Below, piece by piece: positions 21,727 through 29,908 of a stretch of 64,000 bases of DNA. Positions within the stretch are counted from its first letter, which is position 1. Each line of letters opens with the position of its first letter. This stretch comes from Fibrobacter sp. UWR2 (GTDB lineage: Bacteria > Fibrobacterota > Fibrobacteria > Fibrobacterales > Fibrobacteraceae), in the NCBI RefSeq assembly GCF_002210285.1, contig NZ_MWQE01000001.1:1-64000 (forward strand), read 5' to 3'. The notes beneath the pieces are model-generated. The model saw nothing but the letters and a program-made list of their open reading frames with translations. It made no database searches and was not told the DNA's origin. A program made the position numbers and the translations under genes.

Positions 21727-22728
21727 ATGTCAGAAAATGTTTTTGAAGTAGAAAACCTCAGCCTGTTTTACCTGGGCCGCTTCGGCGACAAGACCCATGC
21801 CGTGACGAACGTTAGCTTCTCCATGAAGCAGGGCGAAATCCTCGGCATCGCGGGCGAATCCGGATGCGGTAAGTCGACTCTCGTGTCTGGCCTCATGGGT
21901 ATGTGCATTCCGCCGCTTTATCCCGAAGGCAAGAGCGACGTGCGCGTGTGGAACGGCACCAAGATGGAATCCCTCATGAACCGCAAGATCGAGGACGTCC
22001 GTGCGAACGTTCTCGCCCAGAAGGTCTCGATGATTCCGCAGGGTGCGTTCAACGCCCTGAACCCGGTCCGCAAGATCAAGGACATCGCCGCCGACGTGAT
22101 TGCCGCTCACCAGCAGCCCGGCAAGAAGCTCGACCACAAGGAAATTTACGACCGCCTCTGTGAACGTTTCGACCTGTTCGGAATGGACACGAAGCGCGTG
22201 CTTGATTCTTACCCGATTCAGCTGACCGCTGGTGAACGCCAGCGTTCCGTGATCGGTATCTCCACCCTGCTCAACCCGCAGATGGTGATTGCTGACGAAC
22301 CGACTTCCGCTCTGGACGTTTCGACCCAGAAGGAAGTGATCAAGATGATTTTCGATCTTCTTGACAAGGGCATCTTCAGCACGATGATCTTCATTACCCA
22401 CGAACTTCCGCTCCTGTACCACGTGGCCGATAACATCGCCATCATGTACGCCGGCGAATTTGTGGAAAAGGGTACGGCGGAACAGGTCGTCAAGGACCCG
22501 CGTCACCCGTACACGCAGGCACTCATGGGCGCCATGCTCAGTACCGAAGCGAGCCAGCGTGGCCGCCATCCGGTGGCTATCGAAGGCGCTCCTCCGAGCC
22601 TCAAGAAAGAAATCATCGGTTGCCGTTTCGCTGCCCGCTGCAGCAAGGCATGCCCCGATTGCAAGAAGAACACTCAGAATCTCCGCGTTGTCGGCGATCG
22701 TGACGTGAGGTGCGATTATGCTAAGTGA
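21727..22728 (+). CDS. Peptide ABC transporter ATP-binding protein, DppD/OppD type
   Basis: 333 residues. Walker A is GESGCGKST (about residues 44-52), the Q-loop is MIPQGAFNALNP, Walker B is MVIADEPTSALD, and the H-loop His is in IFITHELPLL. The C-terminal oligopeptide/dipeptide extension ends with CRFAARCSKACPDCKK, a cysteine pattern that often binds an Fe-S cluster in this family. The signature motif reads LTAGERQR instead of the usual LSGGxxQR. The last 11 nt overlap the next ATPase gene, a sign of coupled translation. Confidence 0.92.
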   Translation: MSENVFEVENLSLFYLGRFGDKTHAVTNVSFSMKQGEILGIAGESGCGKSTLVSGLMGMCIPPLYPEGKSDVRVWNGTKMESLMNRKIEDVRANVLAQKVSMIPQGAFNALNPVRKIKDIAADVIAAHQQPGKKLDHKEIYDRLCERFDLFGMDTKRVLDSYPIQLTAGERQRSVIGISTLLNPQMVIADEPTSALDVSTQKEVIKMIFDLLDKGIFSTMIFITHELPLLYHVADNIAIMYAGEFVEKGTAEQVVKDPRHPYTQALMGAMLSTEASQRGRHPVAIEGAPPSLKKEIIGCRFAARCSKACPDCKKNTQNLRVVGDRDVRCDYAK

Positions 22729-23527
22729 TAAGCCCGTTGTATTTTCTGCCAAGCGCATCAGCAAGGACTTTGGTGCGGGCAAGACCCTGAAGACCGCCGT
22801 GAAGGATGTTTCCTTTGATATCTATGACGAGGAATTCATCTCTATCGTGGGTGGCTCGGGCTGCGGCAAGTCCGTGCTCGCCAAGATCATGCTCGGCCTC
22901 TACAAGCCGACGCGTGGCCAGTTCCTTTACCGCGACAAGCCCATCAAGAACCTGAAGGACCACTGGAACGAAGTCCAGTCCGTTTTCCAGGACCCGTTCG
23001 GATGCTTCAACCAGTTCTTTACTATCCGTAGCCAGCTGGAAGACGCTCTGAACATCTTGAAGAACAAGCCCTCCAAGGACGAAATCCGCCGCCGCGTGGA
23101 CGAAGGCCTGATGGCCGTGAACGTGACGCCTGCCGATATCGAAGGCAAGTACCCGTTCGAACTTTCCGGTGGTCAGATGCAGCGTATGCTCTTGGCCCGT
23201 ATCTTCGCGCTCCGCCCGAAGGTTCTGATTGCTGACGAAGCTACCTCCATGGTGGACGCCTGCGTGCGTGCAAACATCCTCGATTACCTCCGCAAGTTGA
23301 AAGACGAACTGAAGATGACCGTGGTGTTCGTGACTCACGACATCGGCCTTGCAAACTACGTTTCGGACCGTATCTTCATTATGCATGACGGCAAGATCGT
23401 GAACCAGGGTACCCCTGCCGAGGTGCTCGACAACACGAACGAACCGCATACGCTCCGCCTGCTCGACGATATCCCGGAAGTCCACAAGACCGAATGGATC
23501 AAGAACAGCCATCGTAGCAAGAAGTAA
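22718..23527 (+). CDS. Peptide ABC transporter ATP-binding protein, DppF/OppF type
   Basis: 269 residues. Walker A is GGSGCGKSV (about residues 46-54), Q-loop VFQDPFGCFNQFF, signature LSGGQMQRMLLAR (about 148-160), Walker B KVLIADEATSMVD, switch His in VFVTHDIGLA. It lacks the C-terminal cysteine-rich extension of its partner, as shorter OppF forms often do. Last gene of the importer operon, overlapping the previous gene by 11 nt and followed by a palindromic repeat and a terminator. Confidence 0.92.
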   Translation: MLSDKPVVFSAKRISKDFGAGKTLKTAVKDVSFDIYDEEFISIVGGSGCGKSVLAKIMLGLYKPTRGQFLYRDKPIKNLKDHWNEVQSVFQDPFGCFNQFFTIRSQLEDALNILKNKPSKDEIRRRVDEGLMAVNVTPADIEGKYPFELSGGQMQRMLLARIFALRPKVLIADEATSMVDACVRANILDYLRKLKDELKMTVVFVTHDIGLANYVSDRIFIMHDGKIVNQGTPAEVLDNTNEPHTLRLLDDIPEVHKTEWIKNSHRSKK

Positions 23528-23535
23528 TGCGATAG

Positions 23536-23566
23536 TGTCATCCTCGCGAAAGCGAGGATCTTGCAA
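23536..23566. repeat. REP-like palindromic element
   Basis: TCCTCGC (23541-23547), GAAA, GCGAGGA (23552-23558), flanked by GTCA and TCTTGC. This 'GTCATCCTCGCGAAAGCGAGGATC' type of extragenic palindrome (sequence here split by its GAAA loop) recurs in many bacterial genomes, where it is dispersed between genes. Only one copy was noticed in this window, so its repeat status is known only by analogy. Confidence 0.5.
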
Positions 23567-23570
23567 AAGA

Positions 23571-23600
23571 AAACCCGACTCGTTTGAGCCGGGTTTCTTT
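23571..23600 (+). terminator. Rho-independent terminator of the peptide importer operon
   Basis: AAACCCG (23571-23577) pairs with CGGGTTT (23590-23596); inside, CTC pairs with GAG around GTTT. It is followed by CTTTCTG. It closes the five-gene operon before the GH9 gene. Confidence 0.85.
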
Positions 23601-23684
23601 CTGTTTGGGGAGATGTTTTCATTTGAAAACGGGAAATGCTCCTGAAAAGGTTCCGGCGTCTGCATTTTTAGGTATATTCTGGGT

Positions 23685-25445
23685 ATGAGTGTATACAAGA
23701 ATGTTTTTTATGCGGGCGCGGCCCTGGCTGCGGCATCTCTGTTTACTTCCGTGGCTTTTGCTGGCCCTCTCGTGAACCAGTTGGGCTATTACCCTGAAGC
23801 CGAAAAGTCGGTCGTGTACCCGGGCAACGACGCGAACGGCCTCGAGGTGCGTGACCTGAACGGAAAGACTGTGCTAAAGCTCGATGCTCCCGACGTGTAC
23901 GACTGGGACTACAGCGGCGAGGAGGTGCAGACCTTCGATATCTCCGCCGTCAAGACACCAGGAACCTACCGCCTGTTCCGCGGTGGCGCCTACGTGGGCA
24001 ACCCCATTACGGTCGGGAACAATGTCTACGAGGACCTGGTGAAGGCGAGCCTCAAGTGGTTCTACTACCAGCGCGCAAGCATGCCGCTTTTGCCGCAGTA
24101 TGCGGGCAAGTGGGCGCGCGCTGCGGGCCACATGGATGATAAGGTTATCATATACGGTTCCGACAAGGTGACCGGTGGCAAGGGCGCCGGTAAGGTCATC
24201 AATTCCGCTCGCGGCTGGTACGATGCGGGCGACTACGGCAAGTACATCGTGAATTCCGGCATTACCGTTTTTACCTTGCTCGAGATTTACGAGCACTTCC
24301 CGAAGTACATGGATTCGCTGACCTGGAACATTCCGCGCGAGTTCCCGAAGTATCCGGAACTGCTCGAGGAAATCCGCTACAACCTGGACTGGATGCTTAC
24401 CCTACAGGACAAGGACGGCGGTGTTTACCACAAGGTGACGACCTTGAAGTTTGGCGGGAGCGTGCTGCCCGAAGATGACGTGGCTCCGCGCTATGCGATT
24501 ATCAAGAACATGCCCGCTTCGCTTGACTTTGCAGCCGTGATGGCGCAGGCGAGCGTCGTGTACAGGAACATCGACAAGGCCTATGCCGACAAGATGCTCA
24601 AGGCGGCAGAAAGCGCATATGCCTGGGCGAAGAAGAACCCGAAGGCTATCTACAAGCAGCCTGACGACGTGCAGACTGGTGGCTACGTTCCCGGTGACGA
24701 AAACGGCAAGGACGAGTTCCGCTGGGCTGCTGCCGAACTCTACCGCGCGAAGGCTGTTGCCGGCGTTAAGACCGACAAGGCTGCCGCCGGTTACCTGAAG
24801 GACTTGAAGGGCAATCCGTTCACGGCAAATGGCGCCTGGTGGGGCGACGTGAACATGCTTGCCGCATTCCGCGTGGCGCTCGATTCCGCCGACTTTGACA
24901 AGGACTTGGTTGCCGCTGCGAAGAAGACGGTGATGAACGAGGCGAACAACCTGCGTGCCGTGGGCGACACGAGCGCCTACCGCTTGCCCGCTTTCCCGTG
25001 GAGCTGGAATTGGGGTAGCAACAGCGCGATGGCGAACAACGGCATGGTGCTGGTGCATGCCTACCTGCTTACCGGTGACAAGAGCTACCTGGATGGCGCG
25101 CAGCAGTGCCTTGACTACCTGCTGGGCAAGAACCCGATGGACATTACCTATGTGACAGGATTCGGCTACAGGAGCCCGCGCAATCCGCACCATCGCCCGA
25201 GCGAATCTGACCTGGTGGACGATCCGGTGCCGGGCATGCTCGTGGGTGGCCCGCACTTGGGCAAGCAGGACATTAACCTGGACGGCAAGGAACACTGGAA
25301 GTGCCCGAACTATGCCGCTGCCGACAAGCCGGCTCTCGCCTACATCGACAACCGTTGCAGCTATGCGACTAACGAGGTGGCCATCAACTGGAACGCCCCG
25401 CTTGCGTACCTCGCCGCTGCCCTCGAGGCCATCTACTCGAAATAG
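23685..25445 (+). CDS. Secreted GH9 endoglucanase
   Basis: 586 residues, glycoside hydrolase family 9. Signal peptide (about residues 1-26, ending VAFA), an Ig-like CelD_N domain opening LVNQLGYYPEAEKSVVYPG (about 29-112), then the (alpha/alpha)6 barrel. Catalytic Asp residues are in WYDAGDYGKY (D180, D183); the PHHR motif occurs as SPRNPHHRPSESD (near residue 505); the acid Glu is in TNEVAINWNAP (E564). It should cut beta-1,4-glucan (cellulose) chains outside the cell. No carbohydrate-binding module, serine linker or T9SS-like tail is present, unlike GH26 in this window. A TATATT box lies only 6 nt before the ATG. Confidence 0.93.
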   Translation: MSVYKNVFYAGAALAAASLFTSVAFAGPLVNQLGYYPEAEKSVVYPGNDANGLEVRDLNGKTVLKLDAPDVYDWDYSGEEVQTFDISAVKTPGTYRLFRGGAYVGNPITVGNNVYEDLVKASLKWFYYQRASMPLLPQYAGKWARAAGHMDDKVIIYGSDKVTGGKGAGKVINSARGWYDAGDYGKYIVNSGITVFTLLEIYEHFPKYMDSLTWNIPREFPKYPELLEEIRYNLDWMLTLQDKDGGVYHKVTTLKFGGSVLPEDDVAPRYAIIKNMPASLDFAAVMAQASVVYRNIDKAYADKMLKAAESAYAWAKKNPKAIYKQPDDVQTGGYVPGDENGKDEFRWAAAELYRAKAVAGVKTDKAAAGYLKDLKGNPFTANGAWWGDVNMLAAFRVALDSADFDKDLVAAAKKTVMNEANNLRAVGDTSAYRLPAFPWSWNWGSNSAMANNGMVLVHAYLLTGDKSYLDGAQQCLDYLLGKNPMDITYVTGFGYRSPRNPHHRPSESDLVDDPVPGMLVGGPHLGKQDINLDGKEHWKCPNYAAADKPALAYIDNRCSYATNEVAINWNAPLAYLAAALEAIYSK

Positions 25446-25473
25446 ATTGTTGCCGACCTTCGCGACTCTTTAT

Positions 25474-25506
25474 GCCCTGTTGTTCATGCAACAGGGCTTT
25501 CCGTTT
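25474..25506 (+). terminator. Rho-independent terminator after the GH9 gene
   Basis: GCCCTGTTG (25474-25482) and CAACAGGGC (25489-25497) make a perfect 9-bp stem with loop TTCATG, followed by TTTCCGTTT. Confidence 0.88.
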
Positions 25507-25598
25507 ATGCAACGGAGTGTTGCATAAAAGAATTAAAAATTATAAAACGTGTTAAAAACTGTGATTTTGATTAAAAATAAGCGGTTTTGTTGCATAAA
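25504..25598. promoter_or_regulatory. Repeated TTATGCAAC/GTTGCATAA sites upstream of the TIGR02147 gene
   Basis: TTTATGCAAC (25504-25513) and GTTGCATAAA (25519-25528) are a perfect 10-bp inverted repeat with a 5-nt centre. A third half-site, GTTGCATAAA (25589-25598), ends 4 nt before the -35 hexamer. The spacing suggests binding sites for a dimeric regulator, possibly the adjacent TIGR02147 protein acting on its own gene. The inverted repeat could also simply form a second hairpin; binding is inference. Confidence 0.5.
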
Positions 25599-25602
25599 AC
25601 AA

Positions 25603-25630
25603 TTGACTTTTGTGAAAAAAGAGGTATAAT
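25603..25630 (+). promoter_or_regulatory. Strong promoter placed 8 nt before the TIGR02147 start codon
   Basis: TTGACT (25603-25608), 16-nt spacer, and a perfect TATAAT (25625-25630). Transcription should begin near 25637, almost exactly at the ATG (25639), so the mRNA would have little or no 5' leader. Confidence 0.75.
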
Positions 25631-25638
25631 TAGGAGTG

Positions 25639-26475
25639 ATGAAACCGATTGTCGAATATTCCGATTTCCGCCAGTACATGCGGGACTACTATGAGGAGCG
25701 CAAGCGCTGCTCGGTGTTCTCGTGGCGTGAGTTCTCGAAGGTGGCGGGATTTACCTCGTCGTCGTACATGAAGGTTGTCTGCGATGGCAAGAGTAAGCTC
25801 TCCCGTGTCGGCGTCGAGCGTACGGGGGCCGCGATGGGCCTTGTCGGATTCGAGATGGAATATTTCCGTGCCATGGTCGAGTACGGCCAGGCCGAGGTGG
25901 AGGCGAAGAAGAAGGCTGCCTACGAGAAAATGCTTTCCGTTGCCAGGACGCACAAGGTCCGCGTGATGGAAGGCGAACTGTTCGAGTTCTACGATTCATG
26001 GCACAACCCCGTGGTGCGCGAACTCGCCCCGCTGATGCCGGGTGCTACTCCAGGCGATATAGCGAAGATGTGCTGCTCCGAAGTTTCTGCGGCCGATGTC
26101 CAGAAAAGCCTCAACTTTCTTACTAGGGCGGGCCTCCTGAAAAAGGCCGGCCAGGATGCCTTTGTGCTTGCGGAGACGTCGATCAGGGGCACGCCGGACG
26201 CTACACGCCTTGCGCTCCGCGGAATGCACCGTCAGATGTCTGAACTCGCTACCCCTGCGGTAGACCTCCCTGTGGACGAGCGCCATTTTAGCGGTGTCAC
26301 TATGGGCCTCTCGAACGAAAGCTACCGCAAGATAGAGAACGTACTCGACGAATGCCGCCGTAAGATTATCGCCATTGCTGCCGAAGACAAGGATGTCGAC
26401 CAGGTTTACCGACTGAACCTGCAACTTTTCCCGCTGAGCAAGAAAGTGAAGGAGCGCAAGAATGAAGAAGTCTAG
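25639..26475 (+). CDS. TIGR02147 family protein (Fibrobacter paralogous family; putative regulator)
   Basis: 278 residues. It matches the family first described as a Fibrobacter paralogue set (TIGR02147, overlapping DUF4423): N-terminal YSDFRQYMRDYYEERKR and FSWREFSKVAGFTSSSYMKV (about residues 8-45, helix-turn-helix-like), a middle with LTRAGLLKKAGQDAFVL (about 155-171), and the C-terminal RKIENVLDECRRKIIAIAAE. Members are thought to act in transcription, but no target is established. ATG 25639 is preferred over GTG 25636. It overlaps the next lipoprotein gene by 14 nt, so it leads an operon of secreted proteins. Confidence 0.85.
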   Translation: MKPIVEYSDFRQYMRDYYEERKRCSVFSWREFSKVAGFTSSSYMKVVCDGKSKLSRVGVERTGAAMGLVGFEMEYFRAMVEYGQAEVEAKKKAAYEKMLSVARTHKVRVMEGELFEFYDSWHNPVVRELAPLMPGATPGDIAKMCCSEVSAADVQKSLNFLTRAGLLKKAGQDAFVLAETSIRGTPDATRLALRGMHRQMSELATPAVDLPVDERHFSGVTMGLSNESYRKIENVLDECRRKIIAIAAEDKDVDQVYRLNLQLFPLSKKVKERKNEEV

Positions 26476-27211
26476 TTTATACGTACTGCTCGCGTGTGGA
26501 ATTTTGCTTTTCGCACTCCTTTGCGCAGGCTGTTCCGACAACCCGAGTGTCGCGGGTACGGCCGAAGAGCCAAATGAACTGGCCCAGAACGAATCCTCGA
26601 GCAGTTCCGAGCCGCAACAAAGTTCCTCTTCGGACATTGGCCCCGGAATTGTGCAGAGAGACTCAGCATCGCTGGAATTCTACATTGAGCAGTTTGGGAT
26701 AGACAGTCTCCAGTTCAACGGCGGAGTCCTTGCTGCTATGGCGGATTACGACATGAAACCGCCTCCCCAGAGTTCGGTGGATCCCGGCAATCAGCCCGCC
26801 ATGGCGACGGAATTCGATACCCCGTGGCCACACGCAATCGTCAAGCAGAACGTCGAAGCCTTGAATGACCTGTTCCCCAAGGCGAACGAGCAATTTGCGA
26901 ATCTGGTTGATTCCATCAGAGAAGGCATTGCGAGCGACAGTTGCAAGCTCTATGTGCAGAGTGTCTGGGGTGATTCCAAGACTATCGGCTTTGTTCTCGC
27001 CAATGTCTCGAGGGATACCGTTTCCATCATCGACATCGCCAACAGCAACTGCAAGGAAACGACTGAAAACAAAGTGTACCGGTTCCTGTTCCGCTACTGC
27101 GGAGAAATAGACTCGCGTCCAGAAATCGTACACACGACGGTTGCTGCCAATATTTCTGCCGACAAGTGCCCGGTCCAGAGAACCGCTGCCGAATGGCTGA
27201 AGGACGAATAA
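26462..27211 (+). CDS. Hypothetical serine-rich lipoprotein
   Basis: 249 residues, no family recognised. The lipoprotein signal peptide ends at LLCAGC (Cys about residue 23); residues about 42-62 form the Fibrobacter-type serine/glutamine-rich spacer (SSSSSEPQQSSSSD). The remaining 180 residues are globular with four cysteines, including DSCKLY, NSNCKE and RYCGE, which could form disulfides in the periplasm or at the surface. It overlaps the TIGR02147 gene by 14 nt and lies 21 nt before another lipoprotein gene, so co-transcription is likely. Confidence 0.75.
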   Translation: MKKSSLYVLLACGILLFALLCAGCSDNPSVAGTAEEPNELAQNESSSSSEPQQSSSSDIGPGIVQRDSASLEFYIEQFGIDSLQFNGGVLAAMADYDMKPPPQSSVDPGNQPAMATEFDTPWPHAIVKQNVEALNDLFPKANEQFANLVDSIREGIASDSCKLYVQSVWGDSKTIGFVLANVSRDTVSIIDIANSNCKETTENKVYRFLFRYCGEIDSRPEIVHTTVAANISADKCPVQRTAAEWLKDE

Positions 27212-27232
27212 TTTTAGAAAAGGAGAAATACA

Positions 27233-28093
27233 ATGAATCAGAAAAAAATTATCAAGGTGCTTAGTGCCGCGGCAGTACTTGCTGCGTTCGGGCTTGCTGC
27301 TTGCGGTGACGACAGTTCCAGCAGCCCCGTTGTTCCCGATGGAATCACGAGTTCGGAGGCTACGCTTACCTCGTCGGAGACGGTTCCCTCTTCCGATTCG
27401 CAAGTAACGAGTTCTGAAAGCTCGCAACCGACATCATCCGGTAATGAACAGCCGACATCGAGCGATAGCAACCCGGCATCGAGTAGCGATATTGTCGCGA
27501 GTTCTTCGTCGACGGTGAATCCGGAATCTTCGTCGACAGAGTTTTCGAGTTCGTCGGATATTACCGAGACCTGCCGCCATATTACCGATGTCGGTGACCC
27601 GATGAAGCCGCACCCCTGTGACACCGAGTTCGAAGTTGCCATGGACTGCGCCAAGAACTACTACCTGATGTGCGCGGGTGGAATCTGGCTCAATGCGACA
27701 GGCTGCGACACCACCCAGGAAAAGTGCGGTTTCGACGATTACAAGCTCTGCATGGATTACCACCTCAGGGACTACTGCAGCGATGACTGGCTGAATGAAC
27801 CGTGCGAAGACGGAGACTCCCGCAGTTATAGGAAATACGATAGTACAGATTCTACGAGTTATAGCTCCATCGACTACCTGTGTGTAGACGGCAAGTGGGT
27901 GGACCGCATGAGCCTCTACTGTTCCGGAGGCAAGGGTTGCGGTTCGGGTGGTTTCCAGGATTGCTGGCAGAGCGATATCATCGGCACGACCTGCAACGAA
28001 AGAGATCCCGAATCTTCATGGATCAGCAAGGACGGTTGTGACTTTCAATGTCGAGATGGCAAGTACGAATTCGTTCCCCCTCCGACAATGTAA
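27233..28093 (+). CDS. Hypothetical serine-rich, cysteine-rich lipoprotein
   Basis: 286 residues. Lipobox GLAAC (Cys about residue 23), then a long Ser/Thr-rich spacer of about 80 residues (many S-S pairs, as in PTSSGNEQPTSSDSNPASSS). The C-terminal 170 residues contain about 18 cysteines in short Cys-x3-8-Cys patterns (ETCRH, HPCDTEF, MDCAKNYYLMC, CGFDDYKLCMDY), suggesting a small disulfide-stabilised, repeat-like domain. A strong AAGGAG site precedes the ATG. No function can be named. It shares an operon with the preceding lipoprotein and is followed by a hairpin. Confidence 0.72.
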   Translation: MNQKKIIKVLSAAAVLAAFGLAACGDDSSSSPVVPDGITSSEATLTSSETVPSSDSQVTSSESSQPTSSGNEQPTSSDSNPASSSDIVASSSSTVNPESSSTEFSSSSDITETCRHITDVGDPMKPHPCDTEFEVAMDCAKNYYLMCAGGIWLNATGCDTTQEKCGFDDYKLCMDYHLRDYCSDDWLNEPCEDGDSRSYRKYDSTDSTSYSSIDYLCVDGKWVDRMSLYCSGGKGCGSGGFQDCWQSDIIGTTCNERDPESSWISKDGCDFQCRDGKYEFVPPPTM

Positions 28094-28141
28094 CGTGATT
28101 GGAGAAAAAAAATCGCCATGTTCGCGATATGAGTGTATATT

Positions 28142-28172
28142 ACGGATATGGGTAGAATCCATATCCGTTTTT
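28142..28172 (+). terminator. Hairpin with T-tract just upstream of the DUF4874 gene
   Basis: ACGGATATGG (28142-28151) and CCATATCCGT (28159-28168) form a perfect 10-bp stem with loop GTAGAAT, followed by TTTT. It can end transcription from the lipoprotein operon. Because the GGAAGGAGG ribosome-binding site of the next gene starts only a few bases later, the element could also act as an attenuator for that gene. Confidence 0.75.
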
Positions 28173-28189
28173 GCTGGAAGGAGGATGCT

Positions 28190-29905
28190 ATGAAAAGGCT
28201 TGTGCTGATTGCTTTTGCTGCGGCGTTCCTGCAGGCCCCGCTTTTTGCGGCCGGTCTCGTGAAACAGGATATTGACACGACCGATGCGATGGCGACGCTT
28301 GACAATTTCGACCGCGGGTTCTATACGCCGCAGGTGCTGCATTTGAAACCTTCGGGCAGCAAGCCGATTGAAAAACCATGGGCGAAACTCCTCCACCTGC
28401 GTGCCGAAATTTCGGAATTCAGCAGCAACGCATGGCTTTCGATTGATACTACCGGCGGGAAGCGCGATACGGTGCGCGGCGTGAGCCAGGACTTGACCGA
28501 AGACGCGTTAAACGTGTTGCAGACGACGTTTGACAATATCCGTGCGAACAATGGCTTTGCGATTGTGCGCATCTGTTACGATCCGTGGTACAACGGACGC
28601 AGTAATGTGACTCCCGAACACAAGTGGGTAATGCGTCATGTGGAACAGCTCGCTCCCGTGCTCTCGAAGAATACCGACGTTATCGTGGCGCTTGAGATGG
28701 GAATGCACGGTGCCTACGGCGAGATGCACAGCGACACGAACATCACCTACGACCGCATTGCCGAGGCGACGAACTTGATGCTGCGCAGTACGCCGCCCGA
28801 ACTCAAGATTCTCACGCGTACGGGAAACTATTCAGCGAAGGTGCTGGGCTTTGACAACTGGGGTGTAGACTTCCACATTGACGGCGAGAAGTTTGCGGAG
28901 ATTGCGAAGGCGAAGGGCGACACGATGTACCGTGTGGGAATGTTCAACGACGGCTATCTGGGAACGCAATACGATTACGGCACGTGGGGTGCGGACTGTG
29001 CTACATCCATCTGCCGCGAAGAAGGCGTGGCCTGGCTCGAGAAGTACGGCATCAACACGCCCTACGGTGGCGAGGCGCTCACGACGGCAGGCGGTTACGA
29101 GGTCATCAATACGCCGGAGTTTCTCTCTTACGAGGGCTTCCGCACGCATACAAGCTATTTGAATGTCCAGTGGAACAACAACCTGATTGACAGCTGGAAA
29201 AAATCGCAGTTTGAAGGGAAAGATTTTGAATATGATGGTTCGAAAATAGATTCGTTGACAGGTTTCAAGTACGTCAACGACCACCTGGGCTACCGCTTCG
29301 CGCTGCGCGAATCGTGGCTAAGCGATACGGTGGGTGCCGATGGTGTTTTCAAGGCGAAGCTGCGCATACAGAACGTGGGCTTTGGCAACTTGACGCGAAA
29401 GATGAAGGCTTCACTAGTTGTTAATGGGATACAACAAGTGGGTATGCTAGATACTTTGGCTTACATTTACTATGAAGTTCCTCTCCCTGATTCTATTGAT
29501 TTTATGAAAGTGCATAGCCGCAAAATTGAAATCAAGGGTGCCGATACCGTGATGACATTTGATGGCAACAATGAAGTTTTGATCGAAGCGAAATTGGGCT
29601 CCTTGAAAAACCAATCTCCCGAAGATTGGACGGGCATCCCGTTGGAAGTGTACTTGAAGGTCTGTAATGACGACCCGGTCAAAGAATGCATCCACTTTGC
29701 GAACGACGAATCGAGAAACCGCATAAGCAACGGTGTTTTCATCGGAAAAGTTGTTTTCGATGAGAGTGTTGTTTCTATAAATCCGCGGCCCCTGCAACCC
29801 GGCAATCAAAAGCAAAGCGCCCCCTTCGTTCAGAGGGAGCGCAACAGCGTAATTATTCGTGACGGCGAAAAGTCGTACCGCTTGAACGGTGCGAAAATGA
29901 AGTAG
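28190..29905 (+). CDS. Secreted DUF4874/DUF4832 protein
   Basis: 571 residues. Signal peptide (residues 1-20, ending LFA), then a DUF4874-like domain with KLLHLRAEISEFSSNAW, FAIVRICYDPWYNG and VIVALEMGMHGAYGEMHSD (about 50-185), a TIM-barrel-like pattern, followed by a DUF4832-like region containing RVGMFNDGYLGTQYDYGTWG and HLGYRFALRESWLSD. The tail is a beta-rich segment of about 80 residues that could be a sorting domain. Family members are extracellular and often sit near glycan-degradation genes, but no activity is known. ATG 28190 is chosen for its strong GGAAGGAGG site. A convergent dsbD gene ends 3 nt away. Confidence 0.8.
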   Translation: MKRLVLIAFAAAFLQAPLFAAGLVKQDIDTTDAMATLDNFDRGFYTPQVLHLKPSGSKPIEKPWAKLLHLRAEISEFSSNAWLSIDTTGGKRDTVRGVSQDLTEDALNVLQTTFDNIRANNGFAIVRICYDPWYNGRSNVTPEHKWVMRHVEQLAPVLSKNTDVIVALEMGMHGAYGEMHSDTNITYDRIAEATNLMLRSTPPELKILTRTGNYSAKVLGFDNWGVDFHIDGEKFAEIAKAKGDTMYRVGMFNDGYLGTQYDYGTWGADCATSICREEGVAWLEKYGINTPYGGEALTTAGGYEVINTPEFLSYEGFRTHTSYLNVQWNNNLIDSWKKSQFEGKDFEYDGSKIDSLTGFKYVNDHLGYRFALRESWLSDTVGADGVFKAKLRIQNVGFGNLTRKMKASLVVNGIQQVGMLDTLAYIYYEVPLPDSIDFMKVHSRKIEIKGADTVMTFDGNNEVLIEAKLGSLKNQSPEDWTGIPLEVYLKVCNDDPVKECIHFANDESRNRISNGVFIGKVVFDESVVSINPRPLQPGNQKQSAPFVQRERNSVIIRDGEKSYRLNGAKMK

Positions 29906-29908
29906 CCG

